Assembly: GCA_028825265.1 (NCBI GenBank)
Contig: JAPKAM010000006.1
Location: 1-61,903, forward strand
Source: Planctomycetota bacterium
GTDB taxonomy: Bacteria > Planctomycetota > UBA8108 > UBA1146
Reading direction: 5' to 3'
DNA: 61,903 nt
The position numbers and the translations under genes were made by a program. The notes under the pieces are model-generated. The model did no database searches. It saw only the letters and a program-made list of their open reading frames with translations, and had not been told where the DNA came from. The stretch's first letter is position 1; the number at the start of each line of letters is the position of its first letter. Below are positions 33,370-42,558 of the stretch, piece by piece.

Positions 33370-34223
33370 GCCGACTCAGCCCCCTCACCTCTCCCATCGC
33401 GTACCTCGCCATCGGCTGGTTGATCGTCACTGTGGCGACCGCTCTCTTCGCGCCCTGGCTACCCATCGCCGCGCCGGATGCGGCAGCGCCAGCGGCAGCC
33501 TGGTCCGCACCGGACCAAACTTTCTTAATCGGCTCCGATGCGCTCGGCCGTGATCTGTTGAGCAGGATCCTCTGGGGAACTCGGATCTCGTTGGCGTGCG
33601 CAGTCGCGGGTGGAATGGCGGCACTGCTCTTCGGAGTCAGCTGGGGATTACTGGCGGGAGGCGGTTCCTCTGCTCGTGATCACTGGATGATGCGTTTCGT
33701 CGACCTGATCGACTCGATTCCACTGGTGTTCCTGGTGATCTTGCTGGCGAGCGTTGCCCGTAATAGCGCCTGGGTTCACGCCGGCGGTGGACTGGCACTC
33801 TTCTTCATCATCTTGGGAGTGGTCTACTGGACTCCGATGGCACGGGTCGTCCGTGGAGAAACCCGATCGTTGATCCGCAGGGAATGGGCGCTGGCCGCCA
33901 CCGCACTGGGAACACCCCCCCGCCGCCTGCTGTGGCGACAGGTGTTACCCAATCTGGTGCCCACGATCCTGGTCACGGTCACCCTCATCATTCCACGGGT
34001 GCTGTTGTTCGAGGCTTTTCTGTCGTTCCTCGGACTGGGAGTGCAGGCTCCGGAAGTTTCTTGGGGAACCCTCGCCCGCGATGCGTTCGAGGTACTGAAC
34101 CCGGTGCGCACCGCTTGGTGGATGGTTCTGTTTCCATCGTTGGCGCTGGCAATGACGCTACTGTCCCTCAACATCGTCGGAGATGCCTTGCGAACCGCGC
34201 TCGATCCAAAGCAACAGCGCTGA
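33366..34223 (+). CDS. oppC: Peptide ABC permease, OppC/DppC type (module 2)
   Basis: 285 residues, standard size. IGSDALGRDLLSRILWGTRIS is the OppC hallmark, followed by the EAA loop (AATALGTPPRRLLWRQVLPN), SFLGLGVQAPEVSWG and a final NIVGDALRTALDPK. ATG 33366 overlaps the oppB stop. Alanine-rich PDAAAPAAAWSAP sits in the first periplasmic loop. It ends 20 bases from the convergent module-3 permease, with no obvious terminator between. Confidence 0.92.
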   Translation: MSRLSPLTSPIAYLAIGWLIVTVATALFAPWLPIAAPDAAAPAAAWSAPDQTFLIGSDALGRDLLSRILWGTRISLACAVAGGMAALLFGVSWGLLAGGGSSARDHWMMRFVDLIDSIPLVFLVILLASVARNSAWVHAGGGLALFFIILGVVYWTPMARVVRGETRSLIRREWALAATALGTPPRRLLWRQVLPNLVPTILVTVTLIIPRVLLFEAFLSFLGLGVQAPEVSWGTLARDAFEVLNPVRTAWWMVLFPSLALAMTLLSLNIVGDALRTALDPKQQR

Positions 34224-34243
34224 GCAGCGAGAGTGGCGGAACG

Positions 34244-35140
34244 TCAGTCCTTCATCTTTGGATCGAAGGCGTCGCGAAGGCCGTCCCCCAGCAGGTTGAA
34301 ACCAAGTACGGTGATCATGATGGCGAGGCCTGGGAACATCCCCATCCAAGGCATCTTGACCCAGTACTCCTTCGAATCGACCAGCATTCGTCCCCACGAA
34401 GGGGACGGTGGCGGCAATCCAATTCCGAGAAATGACAGCCCGGCTTCGGCCAAGATATTTCCTGCAATCATCAGAGTCGACATCACCACCACCGGGCCGA
34501 GACAGTTGGGCAATACATGTCCGATTAGGATCCGAGTGTCACTCTGTCCCAACGCTCGAGCTCCCAGTACAAACTCACTCCCGCGCAGGGAAATCACCTG
34601 TGCGCGAACAATGCGGGCGACCCCGGGCCAGCCGACCAGACCCAGTGCGGCGAAGATCACGTACTCGTTCGGTTTCTCGAAGACTGCGAGGATACCGATG
34701 GTCAACAACAGGCTCGGGAATGCGAAGAAGGTATCGGTCAGACGGGAGATCACAGTGTCGATGTGCCCACCGCGAAATCCTGCCACACTTCCCATCACCA
34801 ACCCGATCAACAGAGCCACAAGTGTGCCGACCAGTCCCACCCGAAGCGAGATTCCGGCTCCGTAAACGATCCGGGTCCACACATCACGACCCAGCTCATC
34901 GGTTCCCAGTGGATGCCCTGCAGTACCAGGCGGTTTCTGGTATTCAGTGGCGGATCGAAACTGCTCGGCAAATTCGTAGGGTCCCGATCCATCGGTGTGC
35001 GAGGGCACCATCCAGGATGGGAAGAGGGCCAGTAGTGTGACCACCATCACCACCGCCGCACCGAGCATCGCCAGTCGGTTTTTCCGAAGACGCTTGAACG
35101 CCATCTTCGTGGGAGATTTCCCCTGCTTAACTGCGGTCAT
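34244..35140 (-). CDS. oppC: Peptide ABC permease, OppC/DppC type (module 3)
   Basis: 298 residues. KMAFKRLRKNRLAMLGAAVV starts TM1. HPLGTDELGRDVWTRIVYGA is the family signature, then GARALGQSDTRILIGHVLPN (EAA loop), SFLGIGLPPPSPSWG and NLLGDGLRDAFDPK. ATG 35140 has GAGG upstream; an adjacent GTG 35143 is in frame. It overlaps the upstream permease by 14 bases and is the last gene of the module. Confidence 0.92.
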   Translation of the reverse strand: MTAVKQGKSPTKMAFKRLRKNRLAMLGAAVVMVVTLLALFPSWMVPSHTDGSGPYEFAEQFRSATEYQKPPGTAGHPLGTDELGRDVWTRIVYGAGISLRVGLVGTLVALLIGLVMGSVAGFRGGHIDTVISRLTDTFFAFPSLLLTIGILAVFEKPNEYVIFAALGLVGWPGVARIVRAQVISLRGSEFVLGARALGQSDTRILIGHVLPNCLGPVVVMSTLMIAGNILAEAGLSFLGIGLPPPSPSWGRMLVDSKEYWVKMPWMGMFPGLAIMITVLGFNLLGDGLRDAFDPKMKD

Positions 35141-36074
35141 CACGCACCCTCGGATCGAACCAGGCGTAAGAGAGGTCGACCAACAGATTGACCCCGATAA
35201 AGACGAAAGACATCAGCAGGATTCCCCCGGTGACCAGTTCGCGATCGCGTTGCTTGATCGCCTCGACCACTTCACGCCCCAGACCAGGCAAGGCAAAGAC
35301 GGTCTCGGTCAACACGGCCCCGACCAACAGATAACCGAAGGAATTCCCCACCACAGTAACGATGGGGATCGCAGCATTTTTCAGGGCATGCTTCAAGATG
35401 ACGATCTTTTCACTGAGACCCTTCGAGCGTGCGGTGCGGATGTAGTCCTGGGTCAGAACATCGAGCATCGCCGATCGACTGAGTCGCGCGATGGTCGCAG
35501 AAGAGAGCATTCCCAGCGCCGCCGCGGGCATCGCCAGTGAGCGGAGCATCGTCAGGAAACTGGAATCATCGAATCCGGTTCTCGGTAGCCCGAGCGGTTC
35601 GGCGACATAGATGATCATCAGGATTCCGAGCCAGAAGACCGGCATCGAGACGCCGATGATGGCGAACAACATCGATACGTAATCGATGATGGTTCGGCTC
35701 TTGACCGCAGACAAGATGCCCGCTCCGATGCCGACCACCAAAGCCACCGTGATCGACAGAAGAGCCAGGCGCAGTGTCACCAGAAATGACTCACCGAGAA
35801 TCTCGTTGACACTTAAACCCGACTTGACATCGGAGACTCCCAGGTCGAAATCGTAGAACAACCGCCACAGATAGCGGCCGTACTGAACCGGCAGCGAGTC
35901 GTTGTACCCTCGAGTTTCATTGTAGGCATAAACCTCTGCAGCATCGGCCCGCTGACCCATACGGATTCGACCTGGATCTCCCGGAATCGCCGCATTGAGA
36001 AGGAATACGATCAGCGTCACCAGCAAGATGACAGGGATCGCCTCCAGTAGTCTTCGGATGGTGTATGAGAGCAA
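35127..36074 (-). CDS. oppB: Peptide ABC permease, OppB/DppB type (module 3)
   Basis: 315 residues, conventional OppB/DppB size. MLSYTIRRLLEAIPVILLVT is TM1. A short loop DPGRIRMGQRADAAEVYAYN follows, close to the 'PGDPx...LG' loop of DppB. The EAA motif is YIRTARSKGLSEKIVILKHA. It ends SYAWFDPRVRDDRS. It follows the binding-protein gene by 9 bases and overlaps the OppC-type gene. Confidence 0.92.
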   Translation of the reverse strand: MLSYTIRRLLEAIPVILLVTLIVFLLNAAIPGDPGRIRMGQRADAAEVYAYNETRGYNDSLPVQYGRYLWRLFYDFDLGVSDVKSGLSVNEILGESFLVTLRLALLSITVALVVGIGAGILSAVKSRTIIDYVSMLFAIIGVSMPVFWLGILMIIYVAEPLGLPRTGFDDSSFLTMLRSLAMPAAALGMLSSATIARLSRSAMLDVLTQDYIRTARSKGLSEKIVILKHALKNAAIPIVTVVGNSFGYLLVGAVLTETVFALPGLGREVVEAIKQRDRELVTGGILLMSFVFIGVNLLVDLSYAWFDPRVRDDRS

Positions 36075-36083
36075 GAAACCCCG

Positions 36084-37763
36084 TTATTGCACGCCGACAG
36101 TGTCGATCTCGACCAGATGCCAGCGTACATGATTGCCCTGTACATCGTCGCACATTCCGGTGGGATTGAAATTCTTGACGTATGGCTTCAGTAATATCGT
36201 CTCCCGACCAAACAGTAGCACCAGCCAAGGAGTGTCGGCGAGGATTTTCTTCTCCGCCTGCTGCAGCACCCGGATTCGCTGATCCATGTCGGTCATCAGG
36301 TTGGATTGGTCGAGCAATGCGTCGACCAACTCATCCTCGTAAAAGGAGACGTTGCCATTGGGGCCCTGGTTTTTGCTATGGAAAAGAAAGGTCAGAAAGT
36401 TCTCGGGATCGGGGTAATCCGCCACCCAGCCGAGGCGGAAGAAGGGCGGTTCCCCCGAATCGGTCGCATCGATGAACGCTCCCCAGTCGAGCATCTTCAA
36501 ATGAATGGGGATTCCCACATTCTTCAGATCCTGTTGTACAGCCTGCGCGATCTTCGAGTTGTCTCCCTGGGAGTTGAACCACAACTCGACCTGCGGCAAA
36601 CCTTCCCCCCCGGGATAACCCGCTTCCGCCAGCAGCACACCAGCGCGCTCGGGGTTGTGTGCGTAGGCGGGCCGATTAGCATCATGACCCAGGATCCCCG
36701 GCGGCAGGATTCCGTTGGCGGGGTAAAATCGCCCCTCCAGCAGCACGTCACCGAGAAATTTGCGATCGACGGACAGGTTGACCGCCTCGCGCAACTTACG
36801 TGCAGAGTCGGAATTACCGGCGTAGGGCGACCCTTCCTTCTTCAGGTTGAAACCGTAGTACTGAACTGCCAGCGATGGCCAACTCTTGACTTCATCGGCT
36901 CGTTTCGATTGGATCCACTCCGGGTAAATCCCCTGAGTGACCGCCAGCACATCGAAGTTGCCCGCCTTGTACTCTTCCAGTTGTGCCAGCGGTTCAGGAA
37001 TCACCCGATAGTGAATTCCCGCAAGTTTCGGAGCCCCTTCAAAGTAATCGGCATTCGCCTCCAAGCTCAAGGAAGTCCCTTCCTTCCATTTTTTTAGGAT
37101 GAAGGGACCGGTTCCCACCGGCTGTCTGGAAAATCCATCGCCATATTGCTCAACCACTTCTCGGGGGACCACCGCAGTATTGACCATCGCAAGGTTGTAG
37201 ATGAAGGGTGAATGAGCTTGCTTCAAGGTGATGCGTAACTGTCGATCTCCCATCACCTCGATGCCGGAGATCTCAGGAGAACCAATGGAAGAGTCCTTGC
37301 GCGCACTCTCGATCGCCTCCGTGGCCCCTACGATCGGCTCGACCAAATTCGATCGCTTCGATCTGACCGAGGCGAGTCGTTGCAGGCTGTACTTGAAATC
37401 AGCGGCAGTGACCGCTCGACCATTGCTGAATCGAACCCCTTCACGAAGGGTGAAATCGTAGCGGATTCCATCGCTGGAAATGGTCGGCATCGAGAGCGCC
37501 AGACACGGTTCCAGTTTCAGATCGGGATCATAATCGAGCAGTGTATTGAAGATCTTCGAGGAGACCCCATCGGAAGTGGTGTCGGAGACCAGAATCGGAT
37601 CCAGATCCGGCGGGCTGGTCATCAACGGGATGCGAAAGATCCCGCCGGGGTCCGGCGCCTGGACACTGACCAGTTCATTCGACCCGGGTGTGCATCCGCA
37701 GATCGAGATGACCAGTACGATCCAACTTGAACGCACCACTCGATCGATGATGGAATTGAACAT
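36084..37763 (-). CDS. Peptide-binding lipoprotein of ABC transporter module 3
   Basis: Family 5 solute-binding protein, 559 residues from ATG 37763 (AAGGGG upstream). The signal ends ISICGC, a lipobox with Cys at the cleavage point, so it is a lipoprotein. Typical segments are TSPPDLDPILVSDTTSDGVS, REGVRFSNGRAVTAADFKYS (SBP5 signature), GTGPFILKKW, and late GWVADYPDPENFLTFLF. The frame stays open a further 645 bases upstream, but that part is antisense to the module-4 gene and not coding-like. It heads module 3 and is divergent from module 4. Confidence 0.9.
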   Translation of the reverse strand: MFNSIIDRVVRSSWIVLVISICGCTPGSNELVSVQAPDPGGIFRIPLMTSPPDLDPILVSDTTSDGVSSKIFNTLLDYDPDLKLEPCLALSMPTISSDGIRYDFTLREGVRFSNGRAVTAADFKYSLQRLASVRSKRSNLVEPIVGATEAIESARKDSSIGSPEISGIEVMGDRQLRITLKQAHSPFIYNLAMVNTAVVPREVVEQYGDGFSRQPVGTGPFILKKWKEGTSLSLEANADYFEGAPKLAGIHYRVIPEPLAQLEEYKAGNFDVLAVTQGIYPEWIQSKRADEVKSWPSLAVQYYGFNLKKEGSPYAGNSDSARKLREAVNLSVDRKFLGDVLLEGRFYPANGILPPGILGHDANRPAYAHNPERAGVLLAEAGYPGGEGLPQVELWFNSQGDNSKIAQAVQQDLKNVGIPIHLKMLDWGAFIDATDSGEPPFFRLGWVADYPDPENFLTFLFHSKNQGPNGNVSFYEDELVDALLDQSNLMTDMDQRIRVLQQAEKKILADTPWLVLLFGRETILLKPYVKNFNPTGMCDDVQGNHVRWHLVEIDTVGVQ

Positions 37764-38076
37764 GCGAAGCACCCCCTTGTTCTCCTCGAGATCGACAACT
37801 TCACCCGCAGAAGTCGGCACAGTATCCGAATTGGTCCACCAGTTCGAGCCCACCTGACGGGCGAACACTGCGCCCCTTCGATCAGGAGCCACCACACGCC
37901 CCTGAATTGCACCGCTGCCAACGGAAGATGATCTGTTCCAGAGCGGATTGCCGCATCCTCCCGGGCGATGTAACTTATTGACGACCTTGACCTTGGAAGG
38001 CCCCCTGCGATCGACCACTGGATTCGATCTCACCCCTCGACCAGGAAATCTCACCTCACGACCAGGAAGAGGACTC
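37764..38076. other. Divergent promoter region between modules 3 and 4
   Basis: 313 bases between two divergently transcribed binding-protein genes. I see no gene. Both modules must be driven from here. TTGACG and TTGACC (around 37978-37992) could be plus-strand -35 elements, but I find no matching -10. Confidence 0.4.
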
Positions 38077-40062
38077 ATGAGCCAGATCGCTTCACACACC
38101 TCCAGTGCCTTACACTCCAGCGCTGTACACTGGAATCTACTGGCGAGGGTCATCTTCAGCGGGTTGGTGTGCTTTTCTGTACCGAGCCCGTTGGCTGCCC
38201 AGCCGTCAGAACCAGTCCAGTCTTCGCCAGCCATCGCGAGCATCGATGCGGCATCGGACGATGATCCGCTACCGCGGCGCACTCGCATCCGGCGTACCAC
38301 CAAGTTGCCAGAGCCGCTTCCAGATCCGACGATTCCGATCGGCACCCCTTCCCCTCCCTTTGTCGGGGAAGCGCCGGATGATGCCATCATCGAGAATCGT
38401 ACTGGCACCTACGGTGGACGTTTCGTCTACGCCATCCTCGGGGAAGTCGAGACCTTCAATCCGGTCGAACCGAAGGGGGCCACCGATCAAGAAATCCGTA
38501 CCTTGGTCTTCTCGGGTCTGGTCAGCTACAACAATGGAAGCTGGCACACTTCACCGGAACTGGCCAAGTCGTGGCAAGTGTCGGAAGATCATCTCACCTG
38601 GACCTTCTTTCTGCGTGAAGGAATCCTATGGAGTGATGGAACGCCTCTGACAGTCGATGATGTAGAGTTTTCTTTTCAGGCCGTCTTTCACGAGCAGATC
38701 GCCACCAGTATTCGGGATGGATTCAAACATCCGGAAACCGGTGCTCTGCCGCAGGTCAGTGTCGATCACGATCGAAACGCGGTGATCTTCACCCTGGCAC
38801 GGATCGATTCGCAATTCCTGACTCACCTCGGAGCGGTCAGCATCATCCCGAAACACCTGTGGAAGGACCACCTGCAGGAGCAAAACCCGACCATCCTGCA
38901 GCAGATGACGTCTAACTCCCCGCCGGAACTACTGGTCGGTAGTGGTCCCTTTGTCCTAAAAGAATATATCCCCGCGGAAAAAATCGTCTACCAGCGTAAT
39001 CCTCACTACTGGAAGAAGGACATTCGCAACCAGCGGCTGCCCTACATCGATGAAATCGTGATCTTGCTGGTCAAGGATCTCAACTTGCAGTGGCAAAAGT
39101 TTGAGGCGGGTGAACTCGACATCTTTATGGATCTCCCCGCGGATCACTACCGTGAAGCGGTTGCGATGGAAAAAGCGGGCACCGCGGATCTGATTCGTCT
39201 CGGCGTCAGCCTCAATACCAACTGGATCTGCTTCAATCTGCATCCAGGAAAGAATCCGGAAACCGGAGTCCCGTACGTCGACGAGGAAAAATCATATTGG
39301 TTCCATCAACTGGATTTTCGCAAGGCGGTCAATCACGCCATCGACCGAGATGGCATCAAGCGGACCGCCTTCCAGGGGCGAGCCACCGCCATCTGGTCCT
39401 CAGTCACTCCCGGCAATCGTTCCTGGTTTCATCCAGGAGTCTCGACCTACCCCCACTCGGTGGAGATTGCCAATCGCTACCTCGATGGATTGGGCTGGAA
39501 AGACAAAGATGGCGATGGGATTCGCGAAGATGATCAGGGTCGCCCCATCCGGTTCACTCTCAACACCAATGTCGAGAACAACCTTCGTCAGCAGATCGGA
39601 AACATGATCGCCCAGGATCTCAAGAAGGTAGGGATCAAGGTCAATTTCAAACCTCAGATCTTCAATGATCTGGTCACCAGCCTGAGAGACAGCCACAAGT
39701 GGGACATGATCCTACTGGGATGGGGATCGGGCGTTCCGCCTGACCCCTCCAACGGCAAGAACATCACACTTTCCAGTGGACGTCTTCACGCCTGGTACCC
39801 TCAACAAGCGAGACCCGCGACCGACTGGGAAGCACGCATCGATCATTTGATGGCGAAGATGGACGAGGAACTCGATGACACCGTCCGCAAGACTTATTAC
39901 GACGAGATTCAGGATCTGATGGGACAGCACATTCCCATGCTGTACCTGATCGCGGCCAACTCCTACTGCACGGTCATGAAGGACCGTCTTGGCAACCTCT
40001 GGCCGAGCCTGTTACGCCCTCAATTGACCTGGAATCTCGAGACGCTGTGGATCAAACAGTGA
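38077..40062 (+). CDS. Peptide-binding protein of ABC transporter module 4
   Basis: Family 5 solute-binding protein, 661 residues, starting at ATG 38077 with AGGAAGAGG upstream. The signal peptide (about 1-45) ends SPLAAQ. A Pro/Arg-rich, probably disordered linker (about 55-105) precedes the domain. Signature segments include REGILWSDGTPLTVDDVEFS and GSGPFVLKEY, then KFEAGELDIFMDLPADHYRE, DFRKAVNHAIDRDGI and GWGSGVPPDPSNG. It has the general look of the YejA/YgiS-type larger SBP5 proteins. It is followed by two permeases and the sulfatase. Confidence 0.87.
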   Translation: MSQIASHTSSALHSSAVHWNLLARVIFSGLVCFSVPSPLAAQPSEPVQSSPAIASIDAASDDDPLPRRTRIRRTTKLPEPLPDPTIPIGTPSPPFVGEAPDDAIIENRTGTYGGRFVYAILGEVETFNPVEPKGATDQEIRTLVFSGLVSYNNGSWHTSPELAKSWQVSEDHLTWTFFLREGILWSDGTPLTVDDVEFSFQAVFHEQIATSIRDGFKHPETGALPQVSVDHDRNAVIFTLARIDSQFLTHLGAVSIIPKHLWKDHLQEQNPTILQQMTSNSPPELLVGSGPFVLKEYIPAEKIVYQRNPHYWKKDIRNQRLPYIDEIVILLVKDLNLQWQKFEAGELDIFMDLPADHYREAVAMEKAGTADLIRLGVSLNTNWICFNLHPGKNPETGVPYVDEEKSYWFHQLDFRKAVNHAIDRDGIKRTAFQGRATAIWSSVTPGNRSWFHPGVSTYPHSVEIANRYLDGLGWKDKDGDGIREDDQGRPIRFTLNTNVENNLRQQIGNMIAQDLKKVGIKVNFKPQIFNDLVTSLRDSHKWDMILLGWGSGVPPDPSNGKNITLSSGRLHAWYPQQARPATDWEARIDHLMAKMDEELDDTVRKTYYDEIQDLMGQHIPMLYLIAANSYCTVMKDRLGNLWPSLLRPQLTWNLETLWIKQ

Positions 40063-40078
40063 AGATGGAGCACCTCCC

Positions 40079-41254
40079 TTGCTGACCTTTACCATCCGTC
40101 GGTTGCTTTCGATTCCACCGTTGGTACTGGTGGTCTCCCTGCTCACCTTCCTGCTGCTCAAAACAGCGCCGGGTGACTTCTACAGCCAACAAGAAGCAGA
40201 CCCGGCACGTTCACTGACGGAGGTCCTTCGGCAGAAGGAATCGGCAGGATTACTGGCTCGACTGGCTCCAAAGCAACTACAGCAACTGGGAGAATTCTCC
40301 GAAGATGGAGCGACCTGGGCTTTTCGTGATGACGGACAGAAGACTCCAACCATCTTGCGCGATGGGATCATCGTCGAACAGCGACTCGCCAGCCGTAACC
40401 TGCTCAATTTCCAGGTCGGAGCGACCCGTTATCAATGCGATGACGAGGGCGTGGTATACCGTAAGGTCGGTCCCATCGAAGGGTTCTTCACTTGGTTCCG
40501 CAATGCGCTAAATGGAGATTTCGGGCGCTCCTACAAGTTCAATCGTCCGGTCTTTGGCATCATTGCTGAACGCTTGTGGAACACCCTGACCCTGTCCGTG
40601 GCAGCACTGGCCATCGCCTACGGACTGGGCGTGCCGCTGGGAATCTACGCGGCTGTGAAACCCAATTCTCCGATCGATCACACTGCCGGAATTTTTGCCT
40701 TCATCGGACTTTCGGTGCCGACCGTATTCTCTGCGTTACTGGCGGTGCTGTTTGCCACCTACAGCGGCCTGTTCCCCATCGGAGACATGAGATCACTCGA
40801 TTATCACCTGTTTGGATTCTGGGGGAAGTTGACCGACCGCCTGCACCACCTGTTCTTGCCAGCAATGGTTCTGGGGACTTCGGCGATGGCCGGATACATG
40901 CGACAGGCCCGCGGCAACATGATCGAAGCGTTGGGTCAGGACTACGTCAGAACCGCTCGTGCCAAGGGGGTGTCGCAGCATGGAGTCCTGTTCAAGCACG
41001 CCTTCAGGAATGCGATGAATCCGCTGGTGACGATGTTTGGCTATTCTCTGGCCAGTCTCCTCAGCGGTAGCCTGCTGGTCGAGATCGTCATGAACTGGCC
41101 CGGTCTCGGGCGACTGGTGTTCGAAGCGATCTCTGCCAAGGATGAACCCTTGGTGCTGGCCAGCGTGCTGATCTCGACCCTCTTGCTGGTCTTCGGCAAC
41201 CTGGTCGCCGACCTCTTGCTGGCGCTGGTTGACCCGAGGGTGAGGCTCTCCTGA
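40079..41254 (+). CDS. oppB: Peptide ABC permease, OppB type with enlarged first loop (module 4)
   Basis: 391 residues. The start is TTG 40079 (MLTFTIRRLLSIPP), with GGAG 10 bases upstream; the nearer ATG at 40065 is closed at once by an in-frame TGA. After TAPGDFYSQQ comes about 110 extra residues (about 35-140), beta-rich (FQVGATRYQCDDEGVVYRKV), before NGDFGRSYKFNRPVF. The core then runs normally: YVRTARAKGVSQHGVLFKHA, NWPGLGRLVFEAI and LVDPRVRLS. The enlarged loop is predicted on the outer face. Confidence 0.88.
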   Translation: MLTFTIRRLLSIPPLVLVVSLLTFLLLKTAPGDFYSQQEADPARSLTEVLRQKESAGLLARLAPKQLQQLGEFSEDGATWAFRDDGQKTPTILRDGIIVEQRLASRNLLNFQVGATRYQCDDEGVVYRKVGPIEGFFTWFRNALNGDFGRSYKFNRPVFGIIAERLWNTLTLSVAALAIAYGLGVPLGIYAAVKPNSPIDHTAGIFAFIGLSVPTVFSALLAVLFATYSGLFPIGDMRSLDYHLFGFWGKLTDRLHHLFLPAMVLGTSAMAGYMRQARGNMIEALGQDYVRTARAKGVSQHGVLFKHAFRNAMNPLVTMFGYSLASLLSGSLLVEIVMNWPGLGRLVFEAISAKDEPLVLASVLISTLLLVFGNLVADLLLALVDPRVRLS

Positions 41255-42558
41255 TGAGTCTCGATTCACCTGAAAACACGCTTCCGCCTCCACGAGGTCC
41301 GTGGTCGATGCTGTGGCACCGATTGAGGAAAAATCGGCTGGCGATGATTGGCGCGATCATCCTATTGGTGCTCTACACCCTCAGCTGTTTCGGAGGCTTC
41401 ATCGCCCCCTACGGCAGCAACGAAACCAACAAGTACACCGTCAAGTATGGACCGATGCTGCTGGGTAGTTTCACCATCGATAAGATTTATGAAGTGATCG
41501 ATGTGGATGAATACGACAATGAAATCATCCTCCCCAATTATGAACGCAAGTGGAACTGGTTTGATGGCGGGATCCATTTCCATGACAGCGACGGCCAGTT
41601 CACTTTGCGTCCCCATGTCCACCCCCTCAGGGAGTTCCAGTCGTGGGACGAATACGGCGAATCCGAATTCCTGTTGGCAGAAGATCGATCGATCTCGATA
41701 CCGATTCGTTTCTTCGTACAACGGCAAGAATCTCACGAACTGTTCAGCCTGTGTGGCTTCTTCCCCATCGCTGGTATGACTCATCTGATGGGATTGGCCG
41801 CCGAAGACCTACCAACGGAACAGGCGAACCTGCACACCGGCCTCTTCTTGTTTGGAACCGATATCCTTGGTCGCGACCTGTGGACCCGCATCCTCTACGG
41901 CGGGCAGGTGTCTCTCTCGGTCGGCCTGATCGGCATCCTGATCAGCATCAGCATCGGACTGATGATCGGTGGGATTGCCGGATACTTCGGCGGACAGGTC
42001 GATTTCTGGCTGATGCGACTGGTCGAGTTGCTGCTGGCGATTCCAGGTTTGTACCTGATTCTGACCCTTCGATACGCCATTCCGGACGAGTTGTCTCCCC
42101 GTCAGACCTATTTGATGATCGTCGCCATTCTCGCCATCGTGGGCTGGGCCAGCACCGGACGGATGATCCGCGGTATGGTTCTCAGTCTTCGAGAAAGTGA
42201 ATACGCTCTCGCCGCCAAGGCGCTTGGTGGTTCATCGGCACGGGTCATCCTTCGTCACCTGTTACCCAACACCGCCTCCGTTGTGATCGTCACCGCGACC
42301 CTCTATGTCCCCTATTACATCCTTGGCGAGGTGGCTCTTTCCTTCCTCGGATTCGGCATCACCGAACCCGATTCTTCCTGGGGATTGCTGTTGAAGGATT
42401 GCAACGTCTCCGAGGTGCTGAAATACAGCCCCTGGCTGATCACACCTGGTTTCTTCATCTTCCTGGCGGTGCTCGCTTACAACTTCCTCGGAGATGGACT
42501 GCGCGATGCCGCAGACCCGCGGGCGTACCTGGGCCTCTCGAAGAAGGCGGACTCCTGA
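41254..42558 (+). CDS. oppC: Peptide ABC permease, OppC type with enlarged first loop (module 4)
   Basis: 434 residues. MLWHRLRKNRLAMIGAIILL leads into TM1, then about 140 extra outer-face residues (about 55-195) including EVIDVDEYDNEIILPNYERK and HFHDSDGQF. The core follows: FGTDILGRDLWTRILYGGQ, AAKALGGSSARVILRHLLPN (EAA loop), SFLGFGITEPDSSWG and DGLRDAADPRAY. ATG 41254 overlaps the previous stop, and the 3' end overlaps the sulfatase frame by one base. Confidence 0.88.
   Translation: MSLDSPENTLPPPRGPWSMLWHRLRKNRLAMIGAIILLVLYTLSCFGGFIAPYGSNETNKYTVKYGPMLLGSFTIDKIYEVIDVDEYDNEIILPNYERKWNWFDGGIHFHDSDGQFTLRPHVHPLREFQSWDEYGESEFLLAEDRSISIPIRFFVQRQESHELFSLCGFFPIAGMTHLMGLAAEDLPTEQANLHTGLFLFGTDILGRDLWTRILYGGQVSLSVGLIGILISISIGLMIGGIAGYFGGQVDFWLMRLVELLLAIPGLYLILTLRYAIPDELSPRQTYLMIVAILAIVGWASTGRMIRGMVLSLRESEYALAAKALGGSSARVILRHLLPNTASVVIVTATLYVPYYILGEVALSFLGFGITEPDSSWGLLLKDCNVSEVLKYSPWLITPGFFIFLAVLAYNFLGDGLRDAADPRAYLGLSKKADS

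Noticed and set aside
37764-38408. Long in-frame 5' extension of the module-3 binding protein
   Set aside because: It lies antisense to the module-4 gene, and the lipoprotein signal begins at 37763 with a ribosome site.
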